Positions 11,936 to 25,317 are shown, counted from the first letter of the stretch. The stretch is DNA of 64,000 nt from Heloderma charlesbogerti (GCA_026122225.1 JANEZZ010001951.1:248001-312000), one strand, 5' to 3'. The notes: generated from the sequence alone by a model not told the origin. Numbers and translations: made by a program.

Positions 11936-12120
11936 GTAACAAACTGTCACTAGAGCTAAACATGTGGTGAACAAATACAATTTTATGATTGATATTTTAA
12001 ATATGTTTTAAATATACAAGATAGTTAGCCAGTAAGCTTTATGGGTAAGAATAGTGGCTTGTATGGGGCTTTATGAGGTGGTAGAGAGATTAACTAGGAA
12101 AAAAGGGTTGTGTGCATAAC

Positions 12121-12262
12121 CCAAGGGTGGGCAACTTATGGCCCTCCAGATGATGTTGGACTGCAACTTTCATTATCCCTCACCATTGGCTATGCTGGCT
12201 AGGGCTGATGGGAGTTGTAGTCCACCAACAACTGGAGGGCTACAAGTTGTGCCCACCCCTGG
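12121..12262. mobile_element. hAT-like non-autonomous element
   Basis: The ends are inverted repeats: AGGGTGGGCAACTT.TGGCCC on the left and the complement of CCAGGGGTGGGCACAACTTG on the right. Sequence inside is largely self-complementary (CTCCAGATG.TGTTGGACTGCAACT against the matching right arm). GCATAA occurs at both borders, consistent with a target duplication. Similar elements sit at 47708, 55302 and 59541. Confidence 0.85.
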
Positions 12263-14079
12263 CATAAGCCTTAGGTCCTGGTTCAGGCATAACAGGTAAC
12301 TAGTTTCCTTTTATATGCACAAGCCTCAGGCTTGGGTGCACCCACCTTCTCTCTCCTCTGCTGTGTACAAGAGGAGGAGGAGATTGAAAGCTTATGCTTC
12401 TGTTGATGTTCATACATAGAACTGTGGGCACTGACCACAAGATTCAGTGTGGACTCTGATTCGATGATTAGAAAAACAGCCTGGTTTGGAGGCCACCCAC
12501 TTCAACTCTGGTTCAAATCTTGATTTCAAAATCCAGAGCTTTGTGCCTCCTGTTGACTTCAATTGGAAATCAAAAAATGTCTATAACTTTTTTCTGTTTG
12601 TCAGGATTGGATGAAATTTGGGGGATAAGCGCATCTTTTTTGGAACCCCCAGACAATAAAGGCTACTCTTGCACAATGTTCTCTCCCCCAAACCACTGGG
12701 ATTAGAGAGCTAGAGTTTCTAGTCACAAGACTACATCCCATCCTCCCTGCCCCCCCTTCTCCCAACCCTGGTGTTTTCCTTATATGGAGAGCTTGGGGAG
12801 ACATGTATTCATTTTTAGAGGCACTCAGTGTTGCTCTGAATCCTGAATCTTCAGGCATGTTAGGACTTGACTGCAGTGTTCTTTGAAGGAGTACCGCTTC
12901 AATTTGGTCATCTCACAAATTCAGTTTGGGATCTGACCAAATTCGAAACACACTTCTAGTTAGTGAGAACAAGCCAGGATCAAAACTGGTTTCAAAACCT
13001 GCTGTGTTCTCAACCATATTTTAAACAAACCACAGTTACCTGACTTTAGAATCATGGGAAGTTGTGGTTAGCATAAAATCAGGTGCAGAAGCTTTTGATT
13101 TGATCTGGTGAATGAAAGAAAGGGGGTGGGGAGTGTGCAAGCCTGAGGCTTGTTTTCATAGTAGGAAATCATGTTTTCCCATGTTGACAGAACTGCATTT
13201 AGATCTTGGGAAAGTACCATGCTTTTATAAACTGTGGGATGTATACTCTATTGCACTGGTTAAAACAAATTGTCTTGTTTGAATACTTTTTTCTTTTTTT
13301 ACATCTATAATAATAAAAGAGGATGTGTGTCTGTTTGACCATCAACATCATAGTGCCAAGACTGTTAAACCTAGGCACCTGAAACTTGGAATGCATAATA
13401 AGGGGAGCCTAGGGTTGTGCACCTCAGGGTTATTTTGTTTTTTAAATGTATTAGAACGAAGTCTCCAATCTGCTGGCAGGGCAGGGGGAGAGGCAGAGCT
13501 GATTTTTGCCTCTCTGTCCTCCTTTTATGAAATGATCCTCTAAAAGGCCTCTGAGCCCATCTAGAGACAGTGTGGTGCCAGGGGTTGGGCTGGGGCTGGA
13601 GAGGCCATACGATCTTTTGTATCCTGGCCTCTCTCCACCCACCAGAACACCCCTTTTTTCTCCCTCTGAGGGCACATTTGCAACCTCGGGAAGCAGCCAT
13701 AGCAGTTTTTTCTGCAGCAGCTGCAAGTGGGCAGGAGATTGAAACTTAAAGTCCCTCTCCTGAGGTCATAGCAGTGTTATCCCCCTCAGAAGGGGAACTC
13801 CAGATAATCCTGTGTCCCAGGGATCACAGGATTGCTCTTCCCACTCATTTTAATGTGTCCATGTAGTTAAAGCCTGCAGTAACATCATCAGCCACTAGGT
13901 TGACTTCCCTAACCAGCACCTAGCTTTCCAGTTGATACAGTTTGAAGCTAGGGGAAATTAGTAGGCCAAGGGACATGTCTGCCCCCTCCCCTGCTGTGAG
14001 GCAGCCCCCCCCCCGGGAATGGAGTGGGAAGACCTCTTACTCAGGGGGCTGTAGGTGTATACAATGGCATGGGTCATGC

Positions 14080-16875
14080 CTAGGGTTGCCAGGAGACATA
14101 GCTTCACTCGGACAATGGTGGGCACAATATCAATGTAATTGATATTACGTTATGGTTCATAGAACCTCCATCTCTATCACCAGGAAACCACTCCACCTTG
14201 GAGCAGGCCTTGAGGGGTTGCACCTGCTGTTGGGCCATAGAGACAGATTTGGGATGCTGCTGGTGTACCACCCACCCTACTGCCCAGCATCCTCCCTGAC
14301 TGAACAGGCAGAGGCAGTCTTGAGTGTGGTGTTGGAGGCACCCAGGACGGTGGTTCTGGGTGACTTCAACTTCCATGCTAAGGCTGTCTCTGGAATTCCA
14401 GCTTGGGACTTCATAGCCTCCATGATAACCATGGAGCTGTCTCAGTTTGCCATCAGCCTGATACAGGAAGCATGGCATACCCTTGATCTGGTTTTTGCTC
14501 CAAGTTGTGAGATGGGTAGTCTGAAGATTGGGGGGCAGGTGTCCAAGTAACCCCATTGTCATGGTCAGACCATTTCCTGTTGAGATTTGAACTCATGGTG
14601 TTACTTCCCTCCTGCAGTGGTGGGGGACCCATTTGGATGATCCGCCCCAAGAGACTGATGGTATCCAATGGATTTCTGAATGCTCTTGGGGATTTTCCAG
14701 TGGAGACAGCTGGTGATCCAGCTGAGGTCCTAGCTTCACTGTGGAACAGTGAGATGCGGAGGGCCACTGACTTGATTGCACCTGAGTGCCCTCTCCAGCG
14801 CTGTAGAGCCTGCTTCACTCCTTGGTATACTGGGGAGCTGCAGTCAATGAAACAGACTGGATGTCGGCTAGAGCTCAAATGGCGTAAGACTCAAGGTGAA
14901 GATGACCTAGCATGCTCTAGAGCACATTATCGTGCCTATTACATGGTGGTGCAGGCAGCAAAGAAGTCTTATTTTGCTGCCTCTATTGCGTCCTTGAGTA
15001 ACAGTCCAGCAGAATTCTTCCGGGTGGTCTGGAGGTTGTTAACACTCTCCCCAGCAAATGGGGCTCTGGCCCTGTTGAGGACCCGCTGTGACCTTTTTGC
15101 ATCACACTTTGAGGACAAAATCACTTGTCTGCAGCGAACGTGACACTATTGTTATCACAGTTCCAGTTGAGCTGTCTGATACCACCAACTGCCTGATTTT
15201 GTGGGATCAGTTCCAGTTGCTGTGGCCTGCTGATGTGGACAAGGTGCTTGCAGCAGTGCGATCAATCACATGTCCTCTCGATCCCTGCCCCTCTTGGCTA
15301 ATAAAAGCTAGCTGAGGAGGCATGACTGGGTGGGTTCAGGGGGTGATAAACGCTTCCCTGTGGGAAGGCGTGGTCCCTTAAGAAGCCCACTCTGGACCCA
15401 ATGATATTTGAGAACTACCGCCCAGTCACAAATACCCCTTTCTTAGGGAAGGTATCTGAGAGGTTGTGGTGAAGCAACTGCAGGCACTCTTAGAGGATAC
15501 TAGACCCATTCCAGTCTGGGTTTCGATCTGGTTATGGGACTGAATCAGCCTTGGTCGCTCTGATGGATGACCTTTATTGAGAGAGGGACGGGGGAGTGCA
15601 ACCCTGTTAATTCTGCTCGACCTCTCATTGGCTTTTGATACCATTAACCGTGCTATCCTCCTGGATCAACTCTGTAGTATCAGAGGCACTGTGTTCCAAG
15701 GGTTCCGGTCCTACCTACGGAGCCAATTTCAGAGAGTAACATTGGGTGACTGTTCCTCAGCCCCTTGGCAATGAAGCTATGGTGTGCCGCAGGGTACCAT
15801 CTTATCCCCAATGTTGTTTAACATCTATATGAAGCCGCTGGGAGTGGTCATTAAGGGATTTGGAGCTAAATGCCATCAGTAAGTATGCTGATGACATGCA
15901 GCTCTATCTCCCTGTGACATCTGAATCAGGAGAGGCTGTGCAAATCCTGGATCAGCAGCTAAACTCAGTAATGGGCTGGATGCGATAAACTGAAGCTGAA
16001 TCCTAGCAAGACAGAAGCCCTGTGGGTGAGTGGTTCCCGAGTCCAGGAGATAGGCTCATTGCCTGTTCTGGATGGGGTTTCACTCCCTCTGAAAGATCAA
16101 GTTCGTAGTCTGGGGGTACTTCTAGATCCATCATTGTCGCTGGAGGCCCAAATGGCTGCTGCAGCTCAGAGTGCCTTTTGCCAGCTTTGGCTGGTTCACC
16201 AGCTACGACCTCTCCTGGACAGGGATAGGTTGGCCACAATGGTACAGGCATTAGTAAACTCAAGACTGGATTACTGCAATGCGCTCTATGTGGGGCTGCC
16301 CGTGAGGCTGGTCCAGAAGCTGGAGCTAGTGAAGAATGCAGCAATTTGGCTGTTACCAAGACCTGCCCCTTTTCAGCATGTAACTCCTTTGCTGAGGGAA
16401 CTGCACTGGCTGCTTATTCGCTACTGGGCCAGGTTAAAGTTATTAGTAGTAGTGTACAAAGCCGTAAACAACTTGGGACCAGAATACCTGAGAGAGCGCC
16501 TTCTTCTTTACCAACCTGCCCGGTCACTGAGGTCATCAGAGGGTCTGTCCCTGGTGGTTCCACATGGACCTATGGCCTGGCTGGAGTCCACCAGGAAAAG
16601 AGCCTTCAGCGTGGTGGTCCCCTTCCTGTGGAACTCCCTGCCTTTGGAGGTCAGGCAGGCGCCAGCGTTGTGTTGCTTTCGGTGCCTCCTGAAATTGTTA
16701 TTTCGAGAGGCCTTCCCTGAATGACCAGCCATGGTTTATTAAGTTCAGAATCTGTTCTTTTAAAATGTTTTAATTGTTTTAATTATGGAGTTTTGTTCTT
16801 TTATTTTGTTGTTCACTGCTCCGAAATCTTTGATGTGGAGCTGTATATAAATACTGTAAATAATATATAAATAAA
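14080..16875 (+). mobile_element. L2-clade LINE, decayed, with AP-endonuclease and RT
   Basis: The element carries, in order, an AP-like endonuclease (VVLGDFNFHA at about 14350-14385), an RT region (LLILLDLSLAFDTINRAILL near 15600-15660; [19 protein letters not shown] near 15788-15840) and the conserved C-terminal [14 protein letters not shown] segment (about 16260-16305). It ends in an AT-rich (TAAA)n-like tail at 16850-16875. The reading frame is broken by several stops and shifts, so it is inactive. The same sense strand as AFDN is used. Clade assignment rests on motif style shared with squamate and fish L2 elements; CR1 is the alternative. Confidence 0.85.
14320..16724 (+). pseudogene. 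L2 ORF2 remnant (endonuclease-RT)
   Basis: Three open segments cover the protein: 14152-14550 (end of the endonuclease), 14556-15143 (linker between endonuclease and RT) and 16026-16724 (232 residues, post-RT domain with [28 protein letters not shown] and AFSVVVPFLWNSLP). The RT core between 15150 and 16000 is scattered over all three frames. In the active-site region the sequence reads AAGTATGCTGATGACATGCAG, keeping YADDMQ. No functional protein can be made. Confidence 0.8.
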
Positions 16876-18294
16876 TAATGGATCATGGGTCAATTCACTA
16901 GTTTTCAATATGGTCTTGCACCTACTGAATATTAGTTTCTATTGTCAAAAGATCCACTGGGATAATTGTTGAAAACAAGGGAAAGCAGTGATAGTAAAGG
17001 GGGAAAAAATCTACAAATTGGCCGTTAAATAGTATTTTATTTATTTATATTTTATTTATTACATTTCTATATTTAGTTCTCTAAATAGGGGAACAGTTAA
17101 AACTGACTTAAAAGTTAGTTATTTCCCCCCTACTAAGTGGCTTTTAGATTTCAGGCATCACATTTTTGGATGTTTGCTAGTTTAGTGCCTTAACTAGAAT
17201 AATCAAGAACAGGGTGGGCAATTTTCAGACTTGTTGGATCTACTGGGCAGTATCCAGTACTGCCCCTGAGCCTCTGCTCAATCTGTTGTGGCTGCAGGAC
17301 CATTCCCTAGTGCAACAGAAAGCTAGTGCTTCCTAAAGCAATCATGGAAATGAGCAGAAATGCTCATTGTCCGAATGGGCTAGGTCAGCGGAGCTCCCCT
17401 CTGTGAAATTGACTGACCTACCCTGGTCCAGAAAGTAGCATTTTGGCTCCTTTCCAGTTGCTTCAGGAACTGCTAGCTTCCTGTTGTGCTAGTGGTGGGT
17501 CTCTCTGGATATTGCCCACTTTGTTTTTTTTACTAGAATGCTAAGATTCACCAACCAGAGCCAGTTGCAAAAGATATGCAGTTAGAATGTAAGGAGCACA
17601 TTCTGAGCTGAGGAATTTATTTCCAGTACCAGAACTGAACTGGGTTCATAGTGCTTTCATATAAAAGTCCACTCCTGGTTACCCAAGCTTTTTCTGTATT
17701 TCAGCAGCCTAATTGAGGTGGAAAAATATTTTTCTTGTTGCTATAAACAATTAAGAGTCGGACATCCTTGGCAATTTCCAGCTAATCACCCAGATCTGTA
17801 GATCCTGATGTACATTCAACACCTGATCTAGAATGAAGTGCTTATACTTCCAGCCACCTTTTTCAGATTGACCCTCTTCATGTCTTCCATGGAATCCATG
17901 CATCTTTTGAAGTAATATAGGAAGAGCTGTTCCAGGGTGCACCATTGGAACTCACTTCACTCTTTGTGAATTGAGTGAACCTGAAAATGCATCTAACTGT
18001 ACCCTGTGGTTGCAGTGGAAGTTTGGCAGTAGTAGGCAAACTGTCTCTCAGAAAGAATGTTCATCATTACTAATCTTAATGAGGGAATCCATGATAAGCT
18101 TGCAAGGATCCCCAGGGTTCCTTGGAAGATATGTTTTAAACCACTGTTTGAGGACATTATTCAGGTGCAAACAACTTCTCTGTTGCTATATATTTTTGTA
18201 CACCCTCTTTCTCTCTTGTTTTGTTTTGAGATTCATTGTGAAACAAACATCTGCTATACTTTGTGATAAATTCTTCTCATCTTGTGTGGAACAG

Positions 18295-18410
18295 AGTACC
18301 AACAGATTGGACAGTGATAGAATGTCAGCATCCAGCACAGCTGAACGAGGCATGGTGAAGCCAATGATCAGAATAGAGCAGCAGAAGGATTACCGCAGGC
18401 AGGATGGCAG
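18295..18410 (+). CDS. AFDN: AFDN exon E (linker before DIL)
   Basis: This 116-nt exon encodes STNRLDSDRMSASSTAERG, then MVKPMIRIEQQKDYRRQDG and the first two bases of Arg. It is part of the Ser/Arg-rich linker between the FHA and DIL domains. The acceptor gaacag ends at 18294 and the donor is gtacca. Compared with mammals one Ser is missing in the SASS run and IEQQKDY replaces VEQQPDY. Confidence 0.95.
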
Positions 18411-19744
18411 GTACCAAGATACATTCTTTAATTTCTAACACTGAAATGCTCAGACCCATTTTTTGAAAATCAAAACTTTTTTAACCAAAATATTTTGGAC
18501 AGAATATGATAGGAAAATGTTTTTCCTGCACATGTTTTTTTTTAAAGAAAACTCTTAACAGGGTTCTGTAACTCTTATTTCCATACATGGTTCATTTAAT
18601 CTTTTAGTAAGAGGGCATTAAAATATTATATTTGAACAAACTTGAAGACTCCGGAAGTGATAATCTCTATCAGTTCTCTACATAAGTTATGTAGTACATA
18701 ACCACTGTTGTTCATGCTTGCCTGATGGAGTGAGTGTCCTCCTGCTTGCATGACTTGTTTGGACCACTCCTGCTTCTGAGTTAGGCATAATTTCTATTCT
18801 CCATTTCTCAGTAAACAGCATTTTTTTAGGGCTCTTTTCAGAGCAAGATGCCGTCTTTAAACAGGCAGAAGAGAGAGGTAGGGTTACCCAGTCTGACCCC
18901 AGATACAGGTCTAATGTCCTTGGATGATATGTTAGGGTGATGCTTCTTATATATGAGGGGGTGGAAGGTGTTGGATTATATCCAAAGGTGCCCTTCTGCC
19001 AATGGAACAGACACCACAGGTTGATCAAATTCCCCTTCCCCCTGCAGTGTCCTGCATAACCCCCCAGATCTACTCAGGAGAGTTGGGGGACCCTCTAGAG
19101 CAGATTTTGGGTGTGTTCAGGGGGTGTGGTGGAGGACAAGACGGGAAACTCCCATTGTGTGAGCGGAAGTCCGCTTGTATAATATTGGATTTAGCTCATA
19201 ATTGTGTTGGGAGTGGTGGTAGGGGACCTGCAGGGAAGTAAATATTTTAAAAGCATCAAGTAATCATGAGTTGGAGGAAGTGAATCCATTCTGTTCATGT
19301 TTCATCTAAAAATAAGGTATTAGTTTGCCCCAGATCTTAAATTCACAATATATACCTACCTAAGTTACATTAAAACAGAACATATGAAAATATTATTGTT
19401 ATTCTATATGACTTTTCAGAGGAAGCTGTTTAGCTAAACCTTTAGGACATAGATTAGATTAGGCTTTAAATTGTACTACAAAGGAAATTGTGTTCCAAGT
19501 GGCTCGCTCGCAATATACAAGGTAAACAAACAATAACGGTGTGTGTGAAATAGGATGATATAACCCTTTATGCACAAGTGGAGCTTCTCCTTCCTAAAGG
19601 GGAAAATCCTGTGCACTTGCAGAACTCCATTTGCTGTAACCAGCAGTACAAACCCGTTAAATGTTTAGTAATGTACTTAGGGTTTTTAATCCACTTAATA
19701 TTACATGAGAAATTCATTAGTGGTAGCAAAACACAAATCACTAT

Positions 19745-19900
19745 TTCTTCATGGTCGCTGTGCATTCACACATATGGGCTCTGCATCTGCGTGGAGCCTC
19801 AATCTGCGAAACTTCTATAGCTGAGAAAAATTGGTGGGAACTCTTCCCTTACCATCCACGGTGCATACTTCAGTGGGTTCCTGCTCAATCCCTCAGTTCT
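19745..19900. repeat. DIRS left inverted terminal repeat
   Basis: The sequence from TTCTTCATGG through CAATCCCTCAGTT is the complement of 25418-25574 with about 10-15% mismatches (for example ACACATATGGGCTCTG and GAAACTTCTATAGCTGAG are shared). Confidence 0.93.
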
Positions 19901-20071
19901 TCATCAACTGCCATTGTGGTAGCACTTGATTGAACAGACTTCTCGTAGGCTTTTGCTGAGGATAAATTTTTCTTTTTTTCTGGATTTCTCTTTCTTCTTT
20001 AGTTCTTCTCTCTTTAACAGTTTTTCGTTTTTGGTTAAGTTTTTGTTTGGTCTTTGCGATCCTTTGATCAC

Positions 20072-22180
20072 ATGGCGCCTTCGGGCATATGGCCATTAAG
20101 GCCCCTTTTCGGAAGTGCATTCGTTGCGGGGAAAAGTGACCTCCCAAGGATGGTCATTCCTTGTGCCTCCTCTGTTTGGTGAAGGTCATATTGTGGAGGC
20201 CTGCCACCACTGCATGTCGTTTAGCAAGCAGGCGAGAAAAAACCGTGCTGATAGGCTTAAGGTGATTCTTTGGGAGAAGGCGCTGAAGATGGCCGACACC
20301 GCCCACCCAAGTCAATGGTTTCGGGGTCAGATCAGCCTGCAAGTCGGTCTAAGGGCACAGAGCTCCCTTGAAAAGAGGGTTTGGAGAAGCCAATGATTTC
20401 GCCTTCCTAGTCAGCTCCAGCTCTAGCCATGGGCCATTCTCATCCTCCAACCCCAGGCCACTCCTTGGCAGTTTCTCTTGCTAAGAAATTGTTGAAAAGG
20501 GCAAGATTTTCTCATTCCTCTGAAGCACGGAAGAAAAAGGGGAAGGAGTCGAAAAAGGTTGCCTCTCCAGCTGGAACGCCTGCCTGGCTGCCAACACCTC
20601 CTCCAGTGTTACATTTGCCAATTCCAGTGGTTCCCGTGCCTTCAGTATCAACCTTGGTACCGCCGCCAATAGCGTCTATATGGGAGGGGGAAGTTAGAGA
20701 CTTGACACCGACTCGGGATCAAGAGAATGTCGGGTTGAAATCCATGCGTGCTCACCTTGGTGAGTTCTCCCCGCAATCGGGCTACTCTGCCTATTCTTGC
20801 AAGGGTGAAGGAGCACTGGTTTTTACACATCCACAGTAAAGGAAGAGGTCCCGATCTCCCCACTCTGATTGGGAGAGAGGGTCAGATTGGTCTTGCCCTT
20901 CGGGTCGTAGCCATGATTAGGATGACTGGAATTGCTGTTGATCTCACCTGTATCCTTATGGACATTGTGTTTATCTGGGTGCTTACCGACATTGCTGAGA
21001 AGCTTCCCCATTGGCCTCCCTTTCTTGCCCACTAGTTGCAGAGACCTTTATGCCACCACTGCTTCCTCCACCAGTTGTGAGGGCACCTCCTCCAGTATTG
21101 CTGTTGCCTGCTCCATGGTGTTCTTTACTTCCTCTTCAGCAGTCAGCTCCGGAGTCTTTGGATAAGCAGAGACAAGAAGGCTGCAGAGCTCCCTCTCCGC
21201 TTCCACAAGCTGAGTCCCCTAAGCCTGATGACTGAGATGCTCAGCGGAGTTCTTCCTGCTCCCCAAGGGAGGATTGCCAATCTGACACAACTTCAGTTTC
21301 ATCCGTTGAGTTGTCACTTTCAGCACCGATGTCGCTGTGGGCTCTCAGGACCCATCCTCACCTTCGGAGGATATGGGTCATTTTGCTGAACAGGTTTCTA
21401 AGATGGCCCAGTCACTCGCCCTCGAGACTCAACAACCTTTGGAGAGTTAAGGATCCAGTTCAAGTATTCCAGTCGCCATTCCATTTCTTCCGACTTTGTT
21501 GCAGACTGTACAACTGTCTTGGAAGGCATCGTATTCCATGACTCCAACCTTCAAAAAGCTGAAGGCCATGTATAGGATCCAGGAGAAGGATGCGAGATTT
21601 TTATTCACTCATCCTCCATCCAACTCAGTAATTGCGGAGTTGTCACAGGGCAGATCCCATCAAGTGTGTTCCTCTGCAGTGGACAAGAAGGGCAAGAGAC
21701 TGGATTTGATCGGCAGGCATATCTACTGCTCTGCTTCCCTTGAACTATGGGTTACAAATTATCCAGCAACTATGGCTCGCTACCAGCTTTTTTTGTGGGA
21801 GAAGATTTGTTCCCTATGTAACTACCTTCCCGATGATCAGCGTGTATTGGCACGGGTTTTTCAATCGGAGGCCACGAAGGTGGCGAAGCAGCAAATTAAC
21901 ACTGCCTGTCACCAAGCTGATTGCAATGCCAAAGCCATGGTGGGAGCCATTGCACTTTGAAGACATGCCTGGTTGAGGTTGGCAGGTCTTGCACAGGAGG
22001 CACGTTCTCACATTTCAGACCTCCCATTTGATGGTGAGGGTTTATTTAATTCCAGGACCGACGACACCATCGACACTATTCAGAAGACTAAGACCACGGC
22101 AAGGAAGATGGGTCTCTCACAGGCTCAACCACCTTTTCGACTACACTGTCAGTCGACTTTCCACCAGTCTCGATTTCATT
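20072..22180 (+). pseudogene. DIRS gag-like region, broken
   Basis: The region opens with a Cys/His cluster (AFRKCIRCGEK, then DGHSLCLLCL) typical of the start of DIRS gag. It continues as Ser/Pro-rich sequence, then a well-preserved block at 21496-21960 containing KKLKAMYRIQEKDARFLFTH, LDLIGRHIYCSASLELWV and AKQQINTACHQADCNAKAMV. The protein resumes after a stop at 21958-21960 as RHAWLRLAGLAQEARSHI and DLPFDGEGLF. Frameshifts lie between 20400 and 21490. Gag would package the element RNA. Confidence 0.85.
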
Positions 22181-22429
22181 TGGATTGGCTGGTGTAACAG
22201 CAACAGGGCTCCCAACAGAAGTGCTAGTTTGCATCGACATCACTCTTCCAGTCTTCCTGTAGGAGACCGGACTATACAAAGAAACAATGTCTTTGACTGT
22301 TCCCTCCTGCTGCTTCTTCTCATGGATCACTCTCCTCTCTTTGGTTCCTGTCTTGCAGCCTTTTTTCCAACATGGCAGAGAATAACGACAGGCTCTTGGG
22401 TCTTTGCTGTTACTCATCGAGGTTACAGA

Positions 22430-23830
22430 ATCGAGCTTGATGCTCTCCTTCCCTTCTTGGGCATCGCAACTGCATCGTCATCTCAGCTACTCCCAGAGGA
22501 GGTAGACAACCTTCTTTCAAAGGGTGCAATCAAACCAGTCCCTCAGATGGAGTTGCACGAGGGCTTCTATTCCCGCTACTTCATGGTGCCCAGAAAGGAT
22601 AACAGGCTTTGTCCAATTCTGGATCTCAGAGGGGTCAATATGTTCATTCCATCCAGAAAGTTCAGAATGACCACATTGGCTTCGATCATACTCTTGCTGC
22701 AGAGAGGAGATTCATTCACGACTATCGATCTGAAGGATGCGTATTTTCATATTGCAGTAGACGAGTTCAGCCACCAGTTTTTTCTATTTACGGTTGATGG
22801 TCTTGCATACCAATTAAAAGTCCTGCCTTTTTGACTTGCGATGGCCCCGAGAGTTTTTATGAAATGCATGGCTGTGGTGTGCGCCCATCTCAGACTTCAG
22901 GGGGCCCAGATCTATCCTTACATTGATGATTGGCTCTTCATCGCTCAGTCAAAGAGCCACTTGCAGAAAGTTGTTCTACTCACATTGAATCTGTTGAGGG
23001 ACCTCGGTTTGTGTGTGAACACCGAGAAATCGGTTCTGGTGCCATCCCAAGTTGTCAAGTTCATCAGAGCTTCTATAGAATCTCTGGAGGGGAGGGCTTT
23101 CCTTCCTCAAGATTGGGCATGAGTGTTAATGCAGCATCGGATGTTTCAACTTGCCGTACCGTATGGGCTTACACGATACAGAAGTTACTTGAGTTGATGG
23201 TGGCTACAACAGCGGTGGTCCCATATGCCCACCTCCGCATGAGGATGTTGTAGAACTGGTTCATTGGGTCATTCGACCTCGGGCAGGATGCACGAAGGGT
23301 TAGGCTACAGCTCCCTTCTGGTATCAATGCTTCCCTTCACTGGTAGACGGCGTGGAAGAACCTATTACAAGGTGTACCTTTTTAGTTTCCCAATCCGACG
23401 CTGATCGTCATGATGGATGCTTCACTACTAGGTTGGGGTGCTCACTGTGGGCACCTAAGGGTTATGGGTGAAGGTGAACAACCACATCAATGGTCTAGAG
23501 CTTCTTGCTGTCAACAAGGCCTTGAGAGCTTTTGAGGTGGTCCTCCAGGGTCACCGCATCCAGATTCCTTCCGACAACATGACAGTTGTGTTCCACCTCA
23601 CCTAACAAGGAGGGACTCACTCAATACCGTTGGTTCAGTTTATGATACAAATCTTCGAGTGGTGTATCACCCGGGTCATCATCCCTACTGCGATTCATAT
23701 TGCAGGCGAAGACAACTCCTTCGCTCCTTCCCAGTGTCTCACGAATTGGAACTCGATCTGACCATCTGCAACCACTTGTTTCGTCAGTGGGGTCGTCCTG
23801 CTTTGGACTTGTTTGCATCAGAGAAGAATG
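22430..23830 (+). pseudogene. DIRS reverse transcriptase and RNase H, broken
   Basis: The RT carries FYSRYFMVPRKDNRLCPILD, the catalytic-strand motif FTTIDLKDAYFHIAV and YIDDW at 22919-22933. A single in-frame TGA at 22832-22834 replaces the Gly expected in the VLPFG motif. The RNase H part begins near 23408 with MMDASLLGWGAHCG and then shifts frame. The tail ELDLTICNHLFRQWG..ALDLFAS at about 23750-23820 is the usual post-RNase H segment of DIRS proteins. Confidence 0.9.
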
Positions 23831-24109
23831 TGGTGTGTCACAGTCTGCAGCCGAGCAGGCAGAGGTGCTCAGTCTCTTGGGGACATATTCGCATGGGAGT
23901 GGAACAGATGCTTCTTCTATATATTTCCACCATTTCCTCTCCTCAACCGGGTGGTAGCAAAGGTGAAGAAGGACGAAGCAGAGGGCATCCTGATTGCACT
24001 GTGGTGGCCCAGGCAGCCTTGGTTTGCCAAGTTCCTGCAGTGGTCCAAAGGGGAATATCTTTGGCTCCTGTCAACACCAGCCTTGTCCAGGGACGGGGGA
24101 AAGTGAGGT

Positions 24110-25140
24110 ATCCAGACCTACCTACCTTACATCTGATGGCATGGAGGATCTGATGGTGGATCTGCTAAACTTACCTGCTTCGCTTCGGTCTGTTCTTGAG
24201 GCAGCTAGGAAACCTGCTGCCAGGAAATCTTATCCTAGTAAGTGGGCACGTTTTACTCTTTTTACTAGAACCCATGACTTTGACCCGATCGATTGTTCTA
24301 TCCAGGACATTCTAAATGTTTTGCTGTCGCTTCATGACCAAGGACTTAAATGTTCTTCTCTTTGAGTTTACATAACTGCCATTTCGGCTTCCCATCCCGG
24401 TTATAATGGATCCTCAGCTCCCTCACATTCTCTCATCCGTCCGTTTTTGAGAGGAGTTAAAAATCTTGCCCCTGTGGTGAAACTTCTGGTATAGTCATGG
24501 AGTGTATCTGTGGTTCTGCATGCGCTTACCAAAAAACCATTTGAACCGCTTGCCACAGTGGATCTTTGTTTTCTTTCCCTAAAAGTGGTGGTTTTGGTGG
24601 CTATTACCTTGCCACGGCACTCTGGAGAGTTGTGTGCCCTTCGAGTGGATGCTCTATACTTATACTTTCATAGGGACAAAGTAGTACTTCATCCTGATAT
24701 TGCTTTCTTGCCTAAAGTTGTTTCCAGTTTTCATTTGGGTCAGGATATAGTTCTTCTGGCCTTTTTTGCCTCGTCCTCAACACCAGTTGAAAAGATGCTG
24801 CACACCTTGGATGTTCACAGGGTTTTGGCATTCTATAAAGCGAGAATGGAGTCATGTTGTCAATCCCAGCATTTGTTTGTCTGTTATGGGGGATTTAAGA
24901 AAGGATTTCCTGTCTCCTCCCAGTGCTTAGCGTCTTGGGTAGTTCAAGCTATTCAACTGGCTTATGAATTGGAGTCCTTGGACTTGTCTGGTCCAATGAC
25001 GGCACACTTGACTAGAGCAGTAGCGGCATCAGTGGCATTTGAGAGAGGGGTGTCATGACCAGATGTCTGTCAAGCTGCAACTTAGTCCACCTCTTCCACA
25101 TTTGTCAAGCATTATCGGCTCGATGTTCAAGCTTGAAGGG
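24110..25140 (+). pseudogene. DIRS tyrosine recombinase, four in-frame stops
   Basis: One frame runs through the whole recombinase, from ARKSYPSKWARFTLF to FVKHYRLD, interrupted by TGA at 24363, TAG at 24492, TGA at 25056 and TAG at 25083. Recognisable catalytic surroundings are LPRHSGELCALRV (first Arg block), AHLTRAVAASVAF (H-x-x-R) and the nucleophile Tyr in KHYRLD. There is no frameshift, so decay was by point mutation. The enzyme would integrate the circular intermediate. Confidence 0.9.
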
Positions 25141-25261
25141 ACTGCTCCTTCGGTCGGACGGTGCTTTCAGAGGTTCTTCGATGAGGACAGCAACCCACCT
25201 CCTAGTACGTAAGCTTGTTATTTGCCCATATGTGTGGCGCACAGAGAGCATGGAGAAGTAA

Positions 25262-25317
25262 GTGAGGTTGCTTACCTGTAACTGGAGTTCTTCGAGTGGT
25301 CATCTGTGCATTCACAC
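25262..25317. repeat. DIRS internal complementary region
   Basis: GAGGTTGCTTACCTGTAACT and the following ~35 bases are the complement of the right end of the element at 25546-25600. In DIRS elements such a region pairs with the termini during circle formation. It follows the recombinase directly. Confidence 0.9.

Larger units (their letters stand above)
11936..18294. other. AFDN intron D-E with LINE and MITE
   Basis: The intron contains a hAT-like element at 12121-12262, dispersed-family sequence at about 12280-13170, a possible Helitron-like start near 13305, GC-rich sequence at 13440-14080, a decayed L2-type LINE at 14080-16875 and an AT-rich LINE tail near 17030-17090. The stretch 17100-18290 shows nothing I recognise. 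Confidence 0.65.

Noticed and set aside
14104..14878. Minus-strand open frames across the L2 element
   Set aside because: They are antisense shadows of the LINE endonuclease and linker coding region on the + strand.
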